Shown here piece by piece: positions 40,721-51,880 of a DNA stretch of 64,000 nt (the stretch's first letter is position 1; the number at the start of each line of letters is the position of its first letter). This DNA is from Streptomyces sp. WAC08241. GTDB taxonomy: Bacteria; Actinomycetota; Actinomycetes; Streptomycetales; Streptomycetaceae. Made by a program: the position numbers and the translations under genes. The notes under the pieces are model-generated. The model saw only the letters and a program-made list of their open reading frames with translations, was not told the origin of the DNA and searched no databases. The DNA lies in the NCBI GenBank assembly GCA_007858575.1, contig CP042279.1, positions 5,396,501 through 5,460,500 on the forward strand. The letters run 5' to 3'.

Positions 40721-42431
40721 CTAGAGCGGCGCCTCCCACACCACCGTCGTCCCCCGCCGTCCTCCCCGATGCCCGGCCCGCACCAGCTCGCGCCGCCCAG
40801 GGACTCCGCCCGGCGCGCCAGGTTGCGCAGGCCGCTGCGCCGCCCGCCCGCCGGGATGCCGACCCCGTCGTCGGCGACCGACAGGCGTACCCCGGCGGAA
40901 CCGTCGGGCAGGGTGGCGCCGGCGTCGACGACCACCTCGATCCGGCTCGCGTCGGCGTGCCGGAACGCGTTGGAGAGCGCCTCGCGCAGGGCCGCGATGA
41001 GGTTCTTGCCGGTGAGCTCGCCGACCGTCGAGTCGATCGCGCCGAGGAAGCGGTGGGCGGGCTTGAAGCCGAGCGGCACGGCCGCCATGTTGATCTCCCG
41101 CAGGACGCGGGTGCGCAGCCCCGACGGGGCCTCGGCGGGCCCCTGCTGGAGCGCGAAGATCGCCGTGCGGATCTCCTGGATGGTCACGTCCAGCTCGTCC
41201 ACGGCCTTGCCCACGCCCTCGCGCACGGCCGGCACGATCGACCTGCGCTGGGCGCTCTCCAGCATCATGCCGGTGGCGAAGAGCCGCTGAATGACGAGAT
41301 CGTGCAGGTCACGGGCGATCCGGTCGCGGTCCTCGTACACGGCGAGGCGCTCCCGGTCCCGCTGTGCCTCGGCCATCATCAGGGCGAGCGCCGCCTGCGA
41401 GGCGAACTGGTGGCGAGCGTCCGCTCCGTCTCCGTGAACGGACGGCCGTCCCGTACGCGCGGCATGGCGAGCGCCCCGAGCACCCGCCCGCCGCTCTGCA
41501 GCGGAAGGATCATGCTCGGCCCGTACATCGCGGTCATCGGACTGGTCATGCGCGGGTCCGAGGAGGCGTCCGCGACGAAGACCGCCTCGCCCTCGAAGAG
41601 CTGCTCCACCACGTCGCTCTCGGGCGGGACCACCACGCCCAGCCACTTCGTGGACCGGGGCGAGGAGACGGCGACGACCTCCAGGCCGCCCTCCTCGGCG
41701 GGGAGCAGCACGATGCCGGCGTCCGCGTCGGCGAGCCGGCGGGCCTGTTCGGCGACGACCGTGAGGGCGTCGTCGGCGTCGCCGCCCGAGAGCAGGGCGG
41801 TGGTGACGGCGACCGAGCCGTCGATCCACCGTTCGCGCTGGCGGGCGGCCTCGTACAGGCGGGCGTTGCCGATGGCGATGCCCGCCTCGGTGGCGAGCAC
41901 CCGGACCATGTGCACGTCGTAGTCGTTGAACTCGTCCGCGCCGCGCTTCTCCGCGAGGTACAGGTTGCCGAAGATCTCGCCCTGGACCCGGATGGGGACG
42001 CCGAGGAAGGACCGCATCGGCGGGTGCCCGGCCGGGAAGCCCGCCGCGCGCGGATCCTTCGAGAGGTCGGCGAGGCGGATGGTCTGCGGGTCGCGGATCA
42101 GTGCGCCGAGCAGCCCCGCGTGGCCGTCGGGGCGGCGGCCGATCCGGCGGGCCGTGGCCTCGTCGACGCCGAAGGTGACGAAGTCGGAGAGGCCGTCGCC
42201 GTCGTCGTCGACGACGCCGATCGCCGCGTACCGGGCGTCGGCGAGTTCGGCGGCGGTCTCGCAGATCCGGTCGAGGGTGGAGTGGAGTTCGAGCCCGGTG
42301 CCGACCGAGCGCATGGCCTCCAGGAGCTGCGGCACGCGGGCGGTGAGCTCCGTGGACAGCCCCTGGAGGCTGTGAGTGACCCGGGTGGCGGCTTCCAGGG
42401 GGTCCGGGGCGTCGGACTCGGTGGCGGTCAT
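40721..42431 (-). CDS. GAF-domain sensor histidine kinase (DevS/DosS-like)
   Basis: A soluble two-component sensor of about 570 residues. The ATG at 42431 gives MTATESDAPDPLEAATRVTH. Two GAF domains follow: about 60-200 (DRICETAAELADARYAAIGV, RMRSFLGVPI-like HPPMRSFLGVPIRVQGEIFG) and 230-370. A HisKA_3 dimerisation box carries the phospho-acceptor His in DRIARDLHDLVIQRLFATGM, and a HATPase has EALSNAFRHADAS and VADDGVGIP. In mycobacterial DosS the first GAF binds heme; a heme ligand here cannot be confirmed by eye. Frame changes near 41415 and 40760; the restored end is GGTTVVWEAPL at 40721. It lies directly beside the cyd operon. Confidence 0.9.
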
Positions 42432-42454
42432 GGCTTGAGCCTAGTAAGTCCTAT

Positions 42455-45400
42455 TTAGCGAGAAAAGTCAGCCGTCTCCATCGTGGCGATGTCGCCCGCC
42501 ATGGCGATGCCGCCCGTCGCGGTGGTGCCACCCGTCGTAACGATGTCGCCCGTCGCGGCGGTGCCACCCGCCGTGACAGTGCCACCCGTCGCGGCGGCGC
42601 CACCCCTCGCGGTGACGGCGAGCAGATCGGTCGCCCTCTCCTGCTCCAGCATCCGGCGCAGCGGCCCGTCCTCCGCCGCGAGCTCGGCGTACGGGCCGCG
42701 CTGCACGGTCCGGCCCCCGTCCAGGACGAGCACCTCGTCGACGGCGTCGAGGCCGTGCAGCCGGTGGGTGATGAGGACGGTGGTGCGGCCCTCGGTGGCC
42801 CGGAGCAGGTCGTCGGTGAGCGCGTCGGCGGTGGCGAGGTCCAGGTGCTCGGCCGGCTCGTCGAGGACGAGGACCGGGAAGTCGGCCAGGAGCGCCCGTG
42901 CGAGCGCGAGCCGCTGGCGCTGGCCGCCGGAGAGCCGCGCGCCGTGCTCGCCCACCAGGGTGTCGAGCCCTCGGGCAGCCCGTCCACCCAGTCGAGCAGC
43001 CGGGCCCGGCTCAGCGCCTCGCGCAGCTCCCCGTCGTCCGCGCCGACCTTGGCGAGCCGCAGGTTCTCGCGCACGGAGCTGTCGAAGAGGTGCGCGTCCT
43101 GGGCGCACAGGCCGACCAGACGCCGGACCGCGTCCCCGTCCAGCTCCCGGGCGGGCACGCCGCCGAGCCGGTACGTGCCGCCCTCCACGTCCAGGAACCG
43201 CAGCAGCACCTGGGCGAGCGTGGTCTTGCCGGAACCGGAGGCGCCGACGACGGCGACCCGCCGCCCGGCCTCCAGGGTGAGCCCGAAGCCGGTGAGCGCC
43301 GGCCGCTCCTGCCCGGCGTACCGGGCGGAGAGCCCGGACAGTTCGAGGGGGAACGGACCCGCCGGGGAGCGGCGGGCGTCCGCGGCTCCCGTACGGGGAC
43401 GGGGGCGTCGAGCACCTCGAAGACCCGCTCGGCGCTGTGCTTGACGCGCTGCCGGTACTGGACGGCGAGCGGAAGGCCGGTCACGGCCTCGAAGGCGGCG
43501 AGCGGGGTGAGGACGACCACGGCGAGGGACACCCCGTCGAGCCGCCCGTCCCGCACGGCCTGGACGCCGACGCGGGCGGCGGCCGAGCCCGGACCGTCAG
43601 GCCGCAGACCAGCGCCGAGAGCCCGGCCCCGAGCGCGGTGGCGGCGGCCTGCCGGAGGCGATGCCGGTGAGGTCGCGGTCGGCCTCCCGGGTCCTTTCGA
43701 TACGGCTCCGCAGGGCGCCGGCCACCGTCAGCTCGGCGCAGCCGCGCAGCAGGTCGGCCACGGCGGTCGCCAGGGCGCCGCGCGCGGGCGAGCCGCCGTT
43801 CGGCCCGGCGGGCGAGGGCCCCGCCGGCCGCCGGCACGGCGATCCCCGCGACCAGCAGGCCCACGGCGAGGACGGCGCCGGCCTCGGGCAGCAGCCAGGC
43901 GGTGAAGCCGACGGTCCCGACGCCCACGACGAGCGCGGCGCCCGCCGGGAGCAGCCAGCGCAGCCAGTAGTCCTGGAGCGCGTCGACGTCCTGGACGAGC
44001 CGGGCGAGCAGGTCGCCGCGCCGGGTGCGCCCCAGACCGGCCGGGGCGATCCGCTCCAGGCGCCGGTAGACGGAGACCCGCAGGTCGGCGAGCATCCGCA
44101 GGACGGCGTCGTGCGAGACGAGCCGCTCGGCGTACCGGAAGACGGCCCGGCCGATGCCGAAGGCGCGCGTGGCGGTGACCGCCATCATCAGATAGAGGAC
44201 GGGGGCTGTTCGGAGGCCCGGGAGATGAGCCACCCGGACACGGCCATGAGTCCGACGGCGGACCCGAGGGCGAGGCTCCCGAGCAGCAGCGCGAGCACCA
44301 TGCGTCCCTTGAGCTCCCCGGCCATGCCCCGGACCCGCCGCAGGCCGTGCGGGGCCGTGGCGTCCGGGGCGCTTCCGCCCGCGGCGGCCACCGTCCCGGC
44401 CGTTTCGATCACACCGCCCGTGACCGCCGTCCCGGACCAGACCACCGCTTCGGCCGTGCCGGGCGCCCCGGCCGTGGCCGCACCGCCGGCCGACGGCGTC
44501 GCCACCGGCGTCCCGGGGTGCGTGCCCAGGCCCACCACCCGGTCCGCCACCGCGAGCAGGGCCGGGCGGTGGACCACGAGCAGGACCGTCCGGCCGGCCG
44601 CGAGGCGCCGGACCGCGTCGACCACGCCCGCCTCCGTCTCGCCGTCGAGCGCGGCCGTGGGCTCGTCGAGCAGCAGCAGGGGCCGGTCGGCCAGGAACGC
44701 GCGGGCGAGGGCGAGCCGCTGCCGCTGCCCCGCCGAGAGTCCGGCGCCGTCCTCGCCGAGCGGGGTGTCGAGCCCGGCCGGCAGCTCCGCGACGAAGCCG
44801 TCGGCCCCCGCGTCCTGCAGGGCTCTCCCGTACCGCCTCGTCGGAGGCGTCCGGGCGGGCGAGCCGTACGTTCTCGGCGATCGTCCCCGCGAAGAGGTAC
44901 GGGCGCTGCGGCACCCAGGCGATCCGCGACCGCCACGCCTCCGGGTCGAGTTCCGCGAGGTCTCGCCGCCGACCCGGACGGTGCCGCCCGGCTCCGGGGC
45001 CGTGAACCCGAGGACCACGTCCAGCAGCGTGGACTTGCCCGAGCCGCTCGGCCCGACCAGGGCCACCGTCTCGCCCGGCTCGACCGTCAGCGTCGCCGCG
45101 TCGAGCGAGGGCTCGCGCGCCCCGCGTGCCGTACCGTCACGGCGTCCAGTTCGAGGCGTACGGAGTCCGGAACCGCGCCCGTTCCCCCGCCGCGTACCGG
45201 CTGCTCCAGGACGTCGAAGATCTCCTCCGCCGCCGCGAGCCCCTCCGCCGCCGCGTGGTACTGCGCCCCCACCTGCCGCAGCGGCAGGTACGCCTCGGGC
45301 GCCAGGATCAGGATGACGAGCCCGGTGGAGAGGTCGAGGTCGCCGTGGACGAGCCGCATGCCGATGGTCACGGCGACGAGGGCGACTGAGAGGGTGGCGA

Positions 45401-46160
45401 GGAGTTCGAGGGCGAAGGAGGAGAGGAAGGCGATCCGCAGCGTGCGCATGGTCGCCTGCCGGTACGCGGAGGTGATCGCGCGGATCGACTCGGCCTGGGC
45501 CTTCGCCCGGTCGAAGATCTTGAGGGTGGGAAGGCCGGCCACCACGTCCAGGAAGTGGCCGGAGAGCCGCGAGAGCAGCTTCCACTGCCGGTCCATCCGG
45601 GCCTGGGTGTACCAGCCGATGAGGATCATGAAGAGCGGGATGAGCGGCAGCGTGACGACGATGATGGCCGCCGAGACCCAGTCCTCGGTGACGATCCGGG
45701 CCAGGACCGCCACCGGCACGACCACCGCGAGACCCAACTGGGGCAGGTAGCGGGCGAAGTAGTCGTCGAGCGCGTCCACGCCCCGCGTCGCGAGGGCGAT
45801 CAGCGAACCGGCCCGCTGCCCGCCGAGCCACCCCGGTCCGAGCGCGGCGGCCCGGACGAGGAGCCGCCCGCGGAGTTCGGATTTGACCGCCGCGCTCGCC
45901 CGGTGGGCGGCGAGCTCGGTCAGCCAGGAGACCAGCCCCCGTGCCACCGCCACTCCGGCGAGCAGCAGCAGGGGCGTGGCCAGGGCGGAAACCGACCGGC
46001 CCTCCTGGAAGGACCCCACCACGATCTCGGCGACGAGCATCGCCTGGGCGACGACCAGCACCGCTCCGACGAGACCGAGGCCGACCACCGCGGCCAGGAA
46101 GAGACGGGTGGCCCGGGCGTACCGGAGCAGACGCGGATCGATCGGTTTCACGTGAAACAT
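42455..46160 (-). CDS. cydCD: Fused CydD-CydC thiol ABC exporter for cytochrome bd assembly
   Basis: A single gene of about 1,230 codons encoding both half-transporters needed for cytochrome bd assembly. The ATG at 46160 gives MFHVKPIDPRLLRYARATRL. The CydD half has six helices (VVGLGLVGAVLVVAQAMLVA...), Walker A VALVGPSGSGKSTLLDVVLG, signature GLSAGQRQRLALARAFLADR and Walker B PLLLLDEPTAALDG. The CydC half follows (MVLALLLGSLALGSAVGLMA), with signature RLSGGQRQRLALARALLADF and Walker B VLVLDEPAEHLDLATAD. The C-terminal tail is a Gly/Thr/Ala hexapeptide repeat. About ten frame changes occur across the gene. It follows cydB by 24 bases. A parS site overlaps the start codon. Confidence 0.93.
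42489..42614. repeat. 18-bp in-frame tandem repeat in the cydCD tail
   Basis: Seven contiguous 18-base units (core GTGCCACCCGTCGCGGCG) encode hexapeptides of the type AATGGT/VTTGGT at the extreme C-terminus of CydCD. A repeat of exactly six codons keeps the frame. Confidence 0.8.
46145..46158. promoter_or_regulatory. parS, perfect ParB-binding site
   Basis: GTTTCACGTGAAAC is the exact 14-bp parS consensus used by Streptomyces and Bacillus ParB. It overlaps the cydCD start codon, whose first codons read MFHVK because of the site. Streptomyces parS sites are clustered around oriC. Confidence 0.92.
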
Positions 46161-46184
46161 GCCCTCTCTGAGCGCCGGCCGGCC

Positions 46185-47206
46185 CTAGTGGGCGTCGGCG
46201 GTGTGGTGCTGCGCGTCGGCGATGTGCTGCGTACCGATCCGCTTGCGGAACACCCAGTAGGTCCAGCTCTGGTAGAGCAGCACCAGCGGGGTCGCGATCG
46301 CGGCGCACCACGTCATGATCGTGAGCGTGTACGGGCTCGACGAGGCGTTCGTCACGGTGAGGCTCCACTCGGGGCGGAGCGACGACGGCATGACGTCCGG
46401 GAAGAGCGCCAGGAAGAGCATCGCCACGGAGGCGGCGATCGTGACGCCCGAGAGCGCGAACGACCAGCCCTCGCGTCCCGCCCTGATGGCGACGATCGCG
46501 CCGACGAGCGCCACCGCCGCGACCACCATCGCCGCGAGGCTCCAGGCGTCGCCCGTGTGGACCTGGGTCCAGATCAGGAAGGCGAGCGCGAGCACCGCCG
46601 TGACCAGGCCCAGCTTGAGCGCGAGCCCCGGGCCCGCACCCGGATGTCCCCGACCGTCTTCAGCGCGGCGAAGACCGCCCCGTGGAAGGTGAAGAGGGTG
46701 AGCGTGACCAGTCCGCCGAGGAGCGCGTACGGGTTGAGCAGGTCGAGGAAGGTGCCCACGTACTCCATGTCGGCGTCGATCTTCACACCCCGGACGATGT
46801 TGCCGAAGGCCACGCCCCAGAGGATCGCGGGGAGCAGCGAGGTCCAGAAGATGGCCTGCTCCCAGTTCCGCTGCCAGTTCTCCTCGGGCCGCTTCGCCCG
46901 GTACTCGAAGGCCACGCCCCGGATGATCAGGCAGACCAGGATGAGCAGCAGCGGCAGGTAGAAGCCGGAGAAGAGCGTCGCGTACCACTCGGGGAACGCG
47001 GCGAAGGTGGCGCCGCCGGCGGTGAGCAGCCACACCTCGTTGCCGTCCCAGACGGGTCCGATGGTGTTGATGAGGACCCGCTTCTCGGCCCGGTCGCGGG
47101 CGAGCAGCTTGGTCAGGATGCCGATCCCGAAGTCGAAGCCCTCCAGGAAGAAGTAGCCGGTCCAGAGGACGGCGATGAGTACGAACCAGACGTCGTGAAG
47201 TTCCAT
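46185..47206 (-). CDS. cydB: Cytochrome bd oxidase subunit II
   Basis: An integral membrane subunit of the quinol oxidase. The ATG at 47206 gives MELHDVWFVLIAVLWTGYFF, then LEGFDFGIGIL (CydB signature), GPVWDGNEVWLLTAGGATFA and WEQAIFWTSLLPAILWGVAF. After one frame change near 46640 it continues LALKLGLVTAVLALAFLIWT, and the end FRKRIGTQHIADAQHHTADA is at 46185. About 340 residues with eight or nine helices. It lies 18 bases downstream of cydA. Confidence 0.93.
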
Positions 47207-47224
47207 GCCTCGGTCTCCTGAGCC

Positions 47225-48728
47225 TCAGTACGAGAAGGCCATGGGCCGGTCGGGGTCGCGGGTGTCCCCGCCGATCTTGGTGGGCGGGTTGAGGTCGTCG
47301 TCGGTCAGCTCGGGCGGCCCCGCCTTGACGTACTTGACGAGGAGCTTGACCTCGATGACCGCGAGGACGGCGTAGAGCAGGGTGAAGCCGATCATCGAGG
47401 TGAGGACCTCGGCCTGGGAGACGCCGGGGAGACCGCGTCCCGGGTGCGCAGCACGCCGTAGACGACCCACGGCTGACGGCCCATCTCGGTGAAGATCCAG
47501 CCCCAGGAGTTGGCGATCAGCGGAAGAGCATCGTCCAGAGCGCGACGAGCCAGTACCACTTGCCGATCCGGGGACTGAGGGCCTTGTTCTTGAAGAGGAC
47601 CAGGTTCGGCACCTCGTCCTCCCCGTCCGCAGCCCCGGTGCCAGCATGAACTTCTTCCGGGTCAGCCAGAGGCCGATCATCCCCAGGGTCAGGGAGGCCA
47701 TGCCGAAGCCGATCATCCAGCGGAAGCCCCAGTAGGCGACGGGGATGTTGGGCCGGTAGTCGCCGGGTCCGTACTTCTCCTGCTCGGCCTTGTTGACGTC
47801 GTTGATGCCGGGGACGTACGAGCTGAAGTCGTCGTTCGCGAGGAAGGACAGCAGGCCGGGGATCTCGACGGCGACCTTGTTGTGGCCCTTGTCGACGTCG
47901 CCGTAGGCGAAGATCGAGAAGGGGCGGGCGCCTCGCCGTCCCAGAGGCCTCGGCGGCGGCCATCTTCATCGGCTGCTGCTTGAACATGACCTTGCCGAGC
48001 AGGTCACCGCTGATGGCGGTGCCGAGGCCGGCGATGATCAGGGTGATCAGGCCGAGTCGCAGCGAGGTCCGCATCACGGGGATGTGCTTCTTGCGGGCCA
48101 GGTGGAAGGCGGAGATGCCGACCATGAACGCGCCGCCGACCAGGAAGGCCGCCGTGATGGTGTGGAAGAACTGGGTGACGGCCGTGTTCTGGGTGAGCAC
48201 GAGCCAGAAGTCGGTGAGCTCCGCCCGGCCGCGCTCCTCGTTGATGCGGTAGCCCACCGGTGCTGCATCCAGGAGTTGGCCGCCAGGATGAAGTACGCGG
48301 AGAGGACGGTGCCGATCGACACCATCCACATGCAGGCGAGGTGGATCTTCTTCGGCAGCTTGTCCCAGCCGAAGATCCACAGACCGATGAAGGTCGACTC
48401 GAAGAAGAAGGCGATGAGCGCCTCGAACGCGAGCGGGCGCCGAAGATGTCGCCGACGAAGCGCGAGTAGTCGGACCAGTTCATGCCGAACTGGAACTCCT
48501 GCACGATGCCGGTGACGACGCCCATGGCGATGTTGATCAGGAAGAGCTTGCCCCAGAACTTCGTCGCCCTGAGGTACTTCTCGTTCTCCGTCCGCACCCA
48601 GGCGGTCTGGAGACCGGCGGTGAGCGCCGCGCGAGGGAGATCGTCAGCGGGACGAAGAGGAAGTGGTAGACGGTGGTGATGCCGAACTGCCAGCGCGCCA
48701 GCGTCTCTGGCGCAAGAGCGAGGTCCAC
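47225..48728 (-). CDS. cydA: Cytochrome bd oxidase subunit I
   Basis: The heme-bearing subunit. The GTG at 48728 with AAGGAG upstream gives [20 protein letters not shown]; the first conserved motif RWQFG is followed by [10 protein letters not shown], whose His is a heme d/b595 ligand in the family. [75 protein letters not shown] and [15 protein letters not shown] are recognisable and cover the quinol loop and heme b558 regions. At least five frame changes (near 48630, 48440, 48265, 47930, 47625, 47440). First gene of cydABCD, downstream of the Rex site. Confidence 0.93.
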
Positions 48729-48812
48729 GTCGCTTTCTCCTTACATCGCCGTGGTCACATCGGCGGTCCGCCCCGACCATTCCACCGATAGTGGGACGAA
48801 CTGGGGCGCGCT

Positions 48813-48828
48813 TGTGAACGCGTTCACA
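48813..48828. promoter_or_regulatory. Rex operator upstream of cydA
   Basis: TGTGAACGCGTTCACA is a perfect 16-bp palindrome identical to the Rex operator described upstream of the S. coelicolor cyd operon. It lies 85 bases upstream of the cydA start. Rex represses when NADH/NAD+ is low and releases when NADH accumulates under oxygen limitation. Confidence 0.93.
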
Positions 48829-48956
48829 TTCACAAGCATTATGGCTCATACGAAATCCCTACTTGTCTCCGGGGGCCCTTTACAGGACGTCTCTTTGCTC
48901 ACACGTCCTCCGCAGCCCTGAGCACGCCCCCCGCACGCCCCTCGCACGCGAGAACA

Positions 48957-48984
48957 GCCCCCGCGAGCGGCTGCTCGCGGGGCC
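48957..48984. terminator. Stem-loop terminator after hisC
   Basis: CCCCGCGAGC/GCTCGCGGGG, a 10-bp perfect stem with a 4-base loop, lies just downstream of the hisC stop on the minus strand and separates hisC from the cydA control region. Confidence 0.75.
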
Positions 48985-49007
48985 GTCGAAACGCGCCTCG
49001 GTGAGGC

Positions 49008-50105
49008 TCAGAGCTCCTTGCGGAAGCCCTCCGCCGCCTGGAGGAACAGATCGTTCGCCTCGCCCTCGCCGATCGTGACGCGCACGCCCTCGCCGGCGAA
49101 CGGGCGCACCACGACGCCGTGCCGCTCGCACGCCGCCGCGAAGTCGGCCGTCCGCTCGCCGAGCCGCAGCCAGACGAAGTTCGCCTGGGTGTCCGGCACG
49201 GTCCAGCCCTGGGCCACCAGGGCCGCGCGGACTCGCTCGCGCTCGGCCACCAGCGAGCCGACCCGGCCGAGCAGCTCGTCCTCGGCCCGCAGCGAGGCCA
49301 CCGCCGCGTCCTGCGCCAACTGGCTCACGCCGAACGGCACCGCCGTCTTGCGCAGCGCCGCCGCCACCGGCTCGTGGGCGACCGCGAAGCCGACCCGCAG
49401 CCCGGCCAGGCCGTACGCCTTGGAGAAGGTGCGCAGCACGGCGACGTTGGGCCGGTCGCGGTACAGCTCGATGCCGTCCGGGATCTCGGGGTCGCGCACG
49501 AACTCCTTGTACGCCTCGTCGAGCACGACCAGGACGTCGGAGGGCACCCGGTCGAGGAAGCGCTCCAGCTCGGCCCGGCGCACCGCGGTGCCCGTGGGGT
49601 TGTTGGGGTTGCAGACGAAGATCAGCCGGGTCCGGTCGGTGATCGCCTCCGCCATCGCGTCGAGGTCGTGCACCTCGCCGTCGGTCAGCGGCACCTGCAC
49701 CGAGGTGGCCCCGCTGATCTGCGTGATGATCGGGTACGCCTCGAAGGAGCGCCAGGCGTAGATCACCTCGTCGCCCGGGCCCGAGGTCGCCTGGAGCAGC
49801 GACTGCGCGACCCCGACCGAGCCGGTGCCCGTGGCCAGGTGCGAGACGGGCACGCCGAAGCGCTCGGCCAGCTCCTCCATCAGACCGGTGCAGGCCATGT
49901 CCGGGTACCGGTTGAAGGTGTCGGCCCCGGCCACCACGCTCTCCAGGACCCCCGGCAGCGGCGGGTAGGGGTTCTCGTTGGAGGACAGCTTGAAGGCCAC
50001 GGGCCCGCCCGCGGCGGCAGGCTTGCCCGGCTTGTAGGTGGGGACGCCGTCCAGCTCGGCGCGCAGCCTGGGGCTGCCGGTGCTCGTCCCGCTGGTCTCG
50101 CTCAC
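49008..50105 (-). CDS. hisC: Histidinol-phosphate aminotransferase family protein
   Basis: An intact PLP-dependent class I aminotransferase of 365 residues. The GTG at 50105 gives [80 protein letters not shown] (PLP-binding Asn/Pro), [15 protein letters not shown] (Asp and Tyr of the cofactor site) and [14 protein letters not shown] (Schiff-base Lys) are all present. The family interconverts histidinol phosphate and imidazole acetol phosphate. Being outside the his operon it may act mainly as a second copy or on aromatic amino acids. Confidence 0.9.
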   Translation of the reverse strand: MSETSGTSTGSPRLRAELDGVPTYKPGKPAAAGGPVAFKLSSNENPYPPLPGVLESVVAGADTFNRYPDMACTGLMEELAERFGVPVSHLATGTGSVGVAQSLLQATSGPGDEVIYAWRSFEAYPIITQISGATSVQVPLTDGEVHDLDAMAEAITDRTRLIFVCNPNNPTGTAVRRAELERFLDRVPSDVLVVLDEAYKEFVRDPEIPDGIELYRDRPNVAVLRTFSKAYGLAGLRVGFAVAHEPVAAALRKTAVPFGVSQLAQDAAVASLRAEDELLGRVGSLVAERERVRAALVAQGWTVPDTQANFVWLRLGERTADFAAACERHGVVVRPFAGEGVRVTIGEGEANDLFLQAAEGFRKEL

Positions 50106-50179
50106 GGTGTGGCCTCCTCGATCGTCCGTACCGCCAATACTGCTCACCTTAAGAGGATTCGGCCCTGCTGCGAATGGGC

Positions 50180-50188
50180 TGTGGACAA
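50180..50188 (-). promoter_or_regulatory. DnaA box, perfect consensus
   Basis: TTGTCCACA on the minus strand matches the preferred Streptomyces DnaA box exactly. It lies about 75 bases upstream of the hisC start. Confidence 0.55.
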
Positions 50189-50391
50189 CAGGAGGGACAC
50201 GGCTTCCCGGCCGCCTCCGGGTCGTCCCGATGAGTGGGGAGCGCGCGCACGGTGGCGCGCGCCGGTGGCGAGCGCCGTGGCGCGCATCCCCCGTAGAGGT
50301 GAGTTGAGACCTCTTCGAGACTTCGCCCCTCGCCAGGCCCACACCTCCCAGCACCCCCAAGGCACAGACCGAACACAGCAACTACCTTTAT

Positions 50392-50447
50392 ATCGAAGGC
50401 ATTTACTAGCTTTCGATCATGCAGAAACGTGTCTGTCAACGTCTGCA
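50392..50447. promoter_or_regulatory. Candidate LacI-family operator region
   Basis: Two inverted repeats (ATCGAA-N14-TTCGAT and TGCAGA-N16-TCTGCA) lie 50-100 bases upstream of the LacI-type regulator gene, where such regulators usually bind to control themselves. Positional inference only. Confidence 0.35.
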
Positions 50448-50494
50448 TATGCGACCGCCCCGACCGCCCTTCATCGCCCTACTATCGGCTCGCC

Positions 50495-51599
50495 ATGACA
50501 GCAGCAGGGAAGCACCAGGTGAGCCGGGCACAGACCCGGGGGAGCCGGCAGGGCAGGGCGGGCATCAGGGACGTCGCCGCCGCCGCCGGTGTCTCCATCA
50601 CGACTGTCTCCGACGCGCTCAACGGAAGGGCCGGCTCCCCGACGCCACCCGCCGCCACGTCCGCGAGGTCGCCGACCGGCTGGGCTACCGCCCGTCCGCG
50701 GCGGCCCGCACGCTCCGTACCGGCAAGTCGGGACTCATCGGCCTGACCGTGACCACGTACGGGGATGAACCTTTCACCTTCACCGAATTCGCGTACTTCG
50801 CGGAGATGGCCAGGGCGGCCACGTCGGCCGCGTTTCGCCCGGGGCTACGCCCTGGTCATCCTCCCCGCCACCTCCCGCCATGACGTCTGGTCGAACGTCG
50901 CCCTCGACGGCACCGTCGTCATCGATCCCTCCGACCACGACCCCGTCGTCACCGAACTGGTCCGCCAGGGACTGCCCGTCGTCTCCGACGGACGCCCCGC
51001 CGGCACCCTTCCGGTCACCGCCTGGGTCGACAACGACCACGAAGCCGCCGTCCTCGACCTGCTCGACCACCTCGCCGCCGCCGGTGCCCGCCGCATCGGC
51101 CTCCTCACCGGCACCAGCACGGACACGTACACCCGCCTGTCCACCACCGCCTACCTCGACTGGTGCGCGCGGGTGGGCCAGAGCCCGTCTACGAGGCCTA
51201 TCCGGCGCACGACCCGTGCGCGGGCGCCGTCGCGGCCGACCGGCTGCTCGCCCGCCCGGACCGGCCCGACGCCGTGTACGGCCTCTTCGACCCCAACGGG
51301 ACCGACCTCTCGCGGCCGCGCGCCGCTACGGGCTGCGCGTCCCGGACGACCTCCTGCTGGTCTGCTGCAGCGAGTCGGCCGGCTACGCCACCACCGAACT
51401 GCCCCTCACGACGCTCTCGCTCAAACCGCGCCGGATCGGCACGGCGGTCGTCCAGCTCCTCATCGACGCCATCGAGGGGGTCGAGAACGACGGACCGGTC
51501 GAGCAGGTCATACCGACCGAACTCATCGTCCGCACCTCCTCGCAGCGCCGCCCGCCCCGCACGACGGTCAGCCCGCCGCGCTCGCCCGCGAAGGACTGA
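50495..51599 (+). CDS. LacI-family transcriptional regulator
   Basis: The ATG at 50495 gives MTAAGKHQVSRAQTRGSRQG. The LacI helix-turn-helix is IRDVAAAAGVSITTVSDALN, followed after a frame change by VREVADRLGYRPSAAARTLR. The periplasmic-binding-protein fold follows: TGKSGLIGLTVTTYGDEPF, DGTVVIDPSDHDPVVTELVR, AAGARRIGLLTGTSTDTYTR, and ELPLTTLSLKPRRIGTAVVQ before the C-terminus TELIVRTSSQRR. About 365 residues. At least four frame changes (near 50635, 50845, 51180, 51315). The effector is probably a small sugar or nucleoside-like compound (family inference). Confidence 0.87.
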
Positions 51600-51880
51600 T
51601 CCGGGGGCCGGCTCCTGGAGAAGAACGCCTTCGGACACGCCGTTCCCGTCCCTGCCCGTGGGCGGAACGGCCAAACCGATCACCGCACCGGTTCCAACCC
51701 TGGACTGGACCTTCCCAATTCGGGCGAAACGACTGGTGAACCCGGAGTGGACCCGGATTCACCACCCCTGGTGCGTCACACAGGAGGACGCTCATTCCTA
51801 TGATGGGCGGACGACACCGCGGACCACCCCGACTAGGCCGGTCCGCGATGTGCAGGCATCGCGACGGTGGTGGAGGGTCG

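Larger units (their letters stand above)
50106..50494. other. Divergent hisC-lacI intergenic region
   Basis: A 389-base gap. It holds a perfect DnaA box at 50180-50188 (minus strand), an AT-rich stretch around 50375-50420 and two inverted repeats near the regulator gene: ATCGAA/TTCGAT at 50392-50417 and TGCAGA/TCTGCA at 50420-50447. No ORF is credible. Confidence 0.5.

Noticed and set aside
42898-43905. Long plus-strand ORFs opposite cydCD (also 43661-45316, 44347-45750, 45555-46961)
   Set aside because: High G+C third positions leave antisense frames open. The products are Arg/Pro/Gly-rich without family features, while the minus strand encodes clear ABC motifs.
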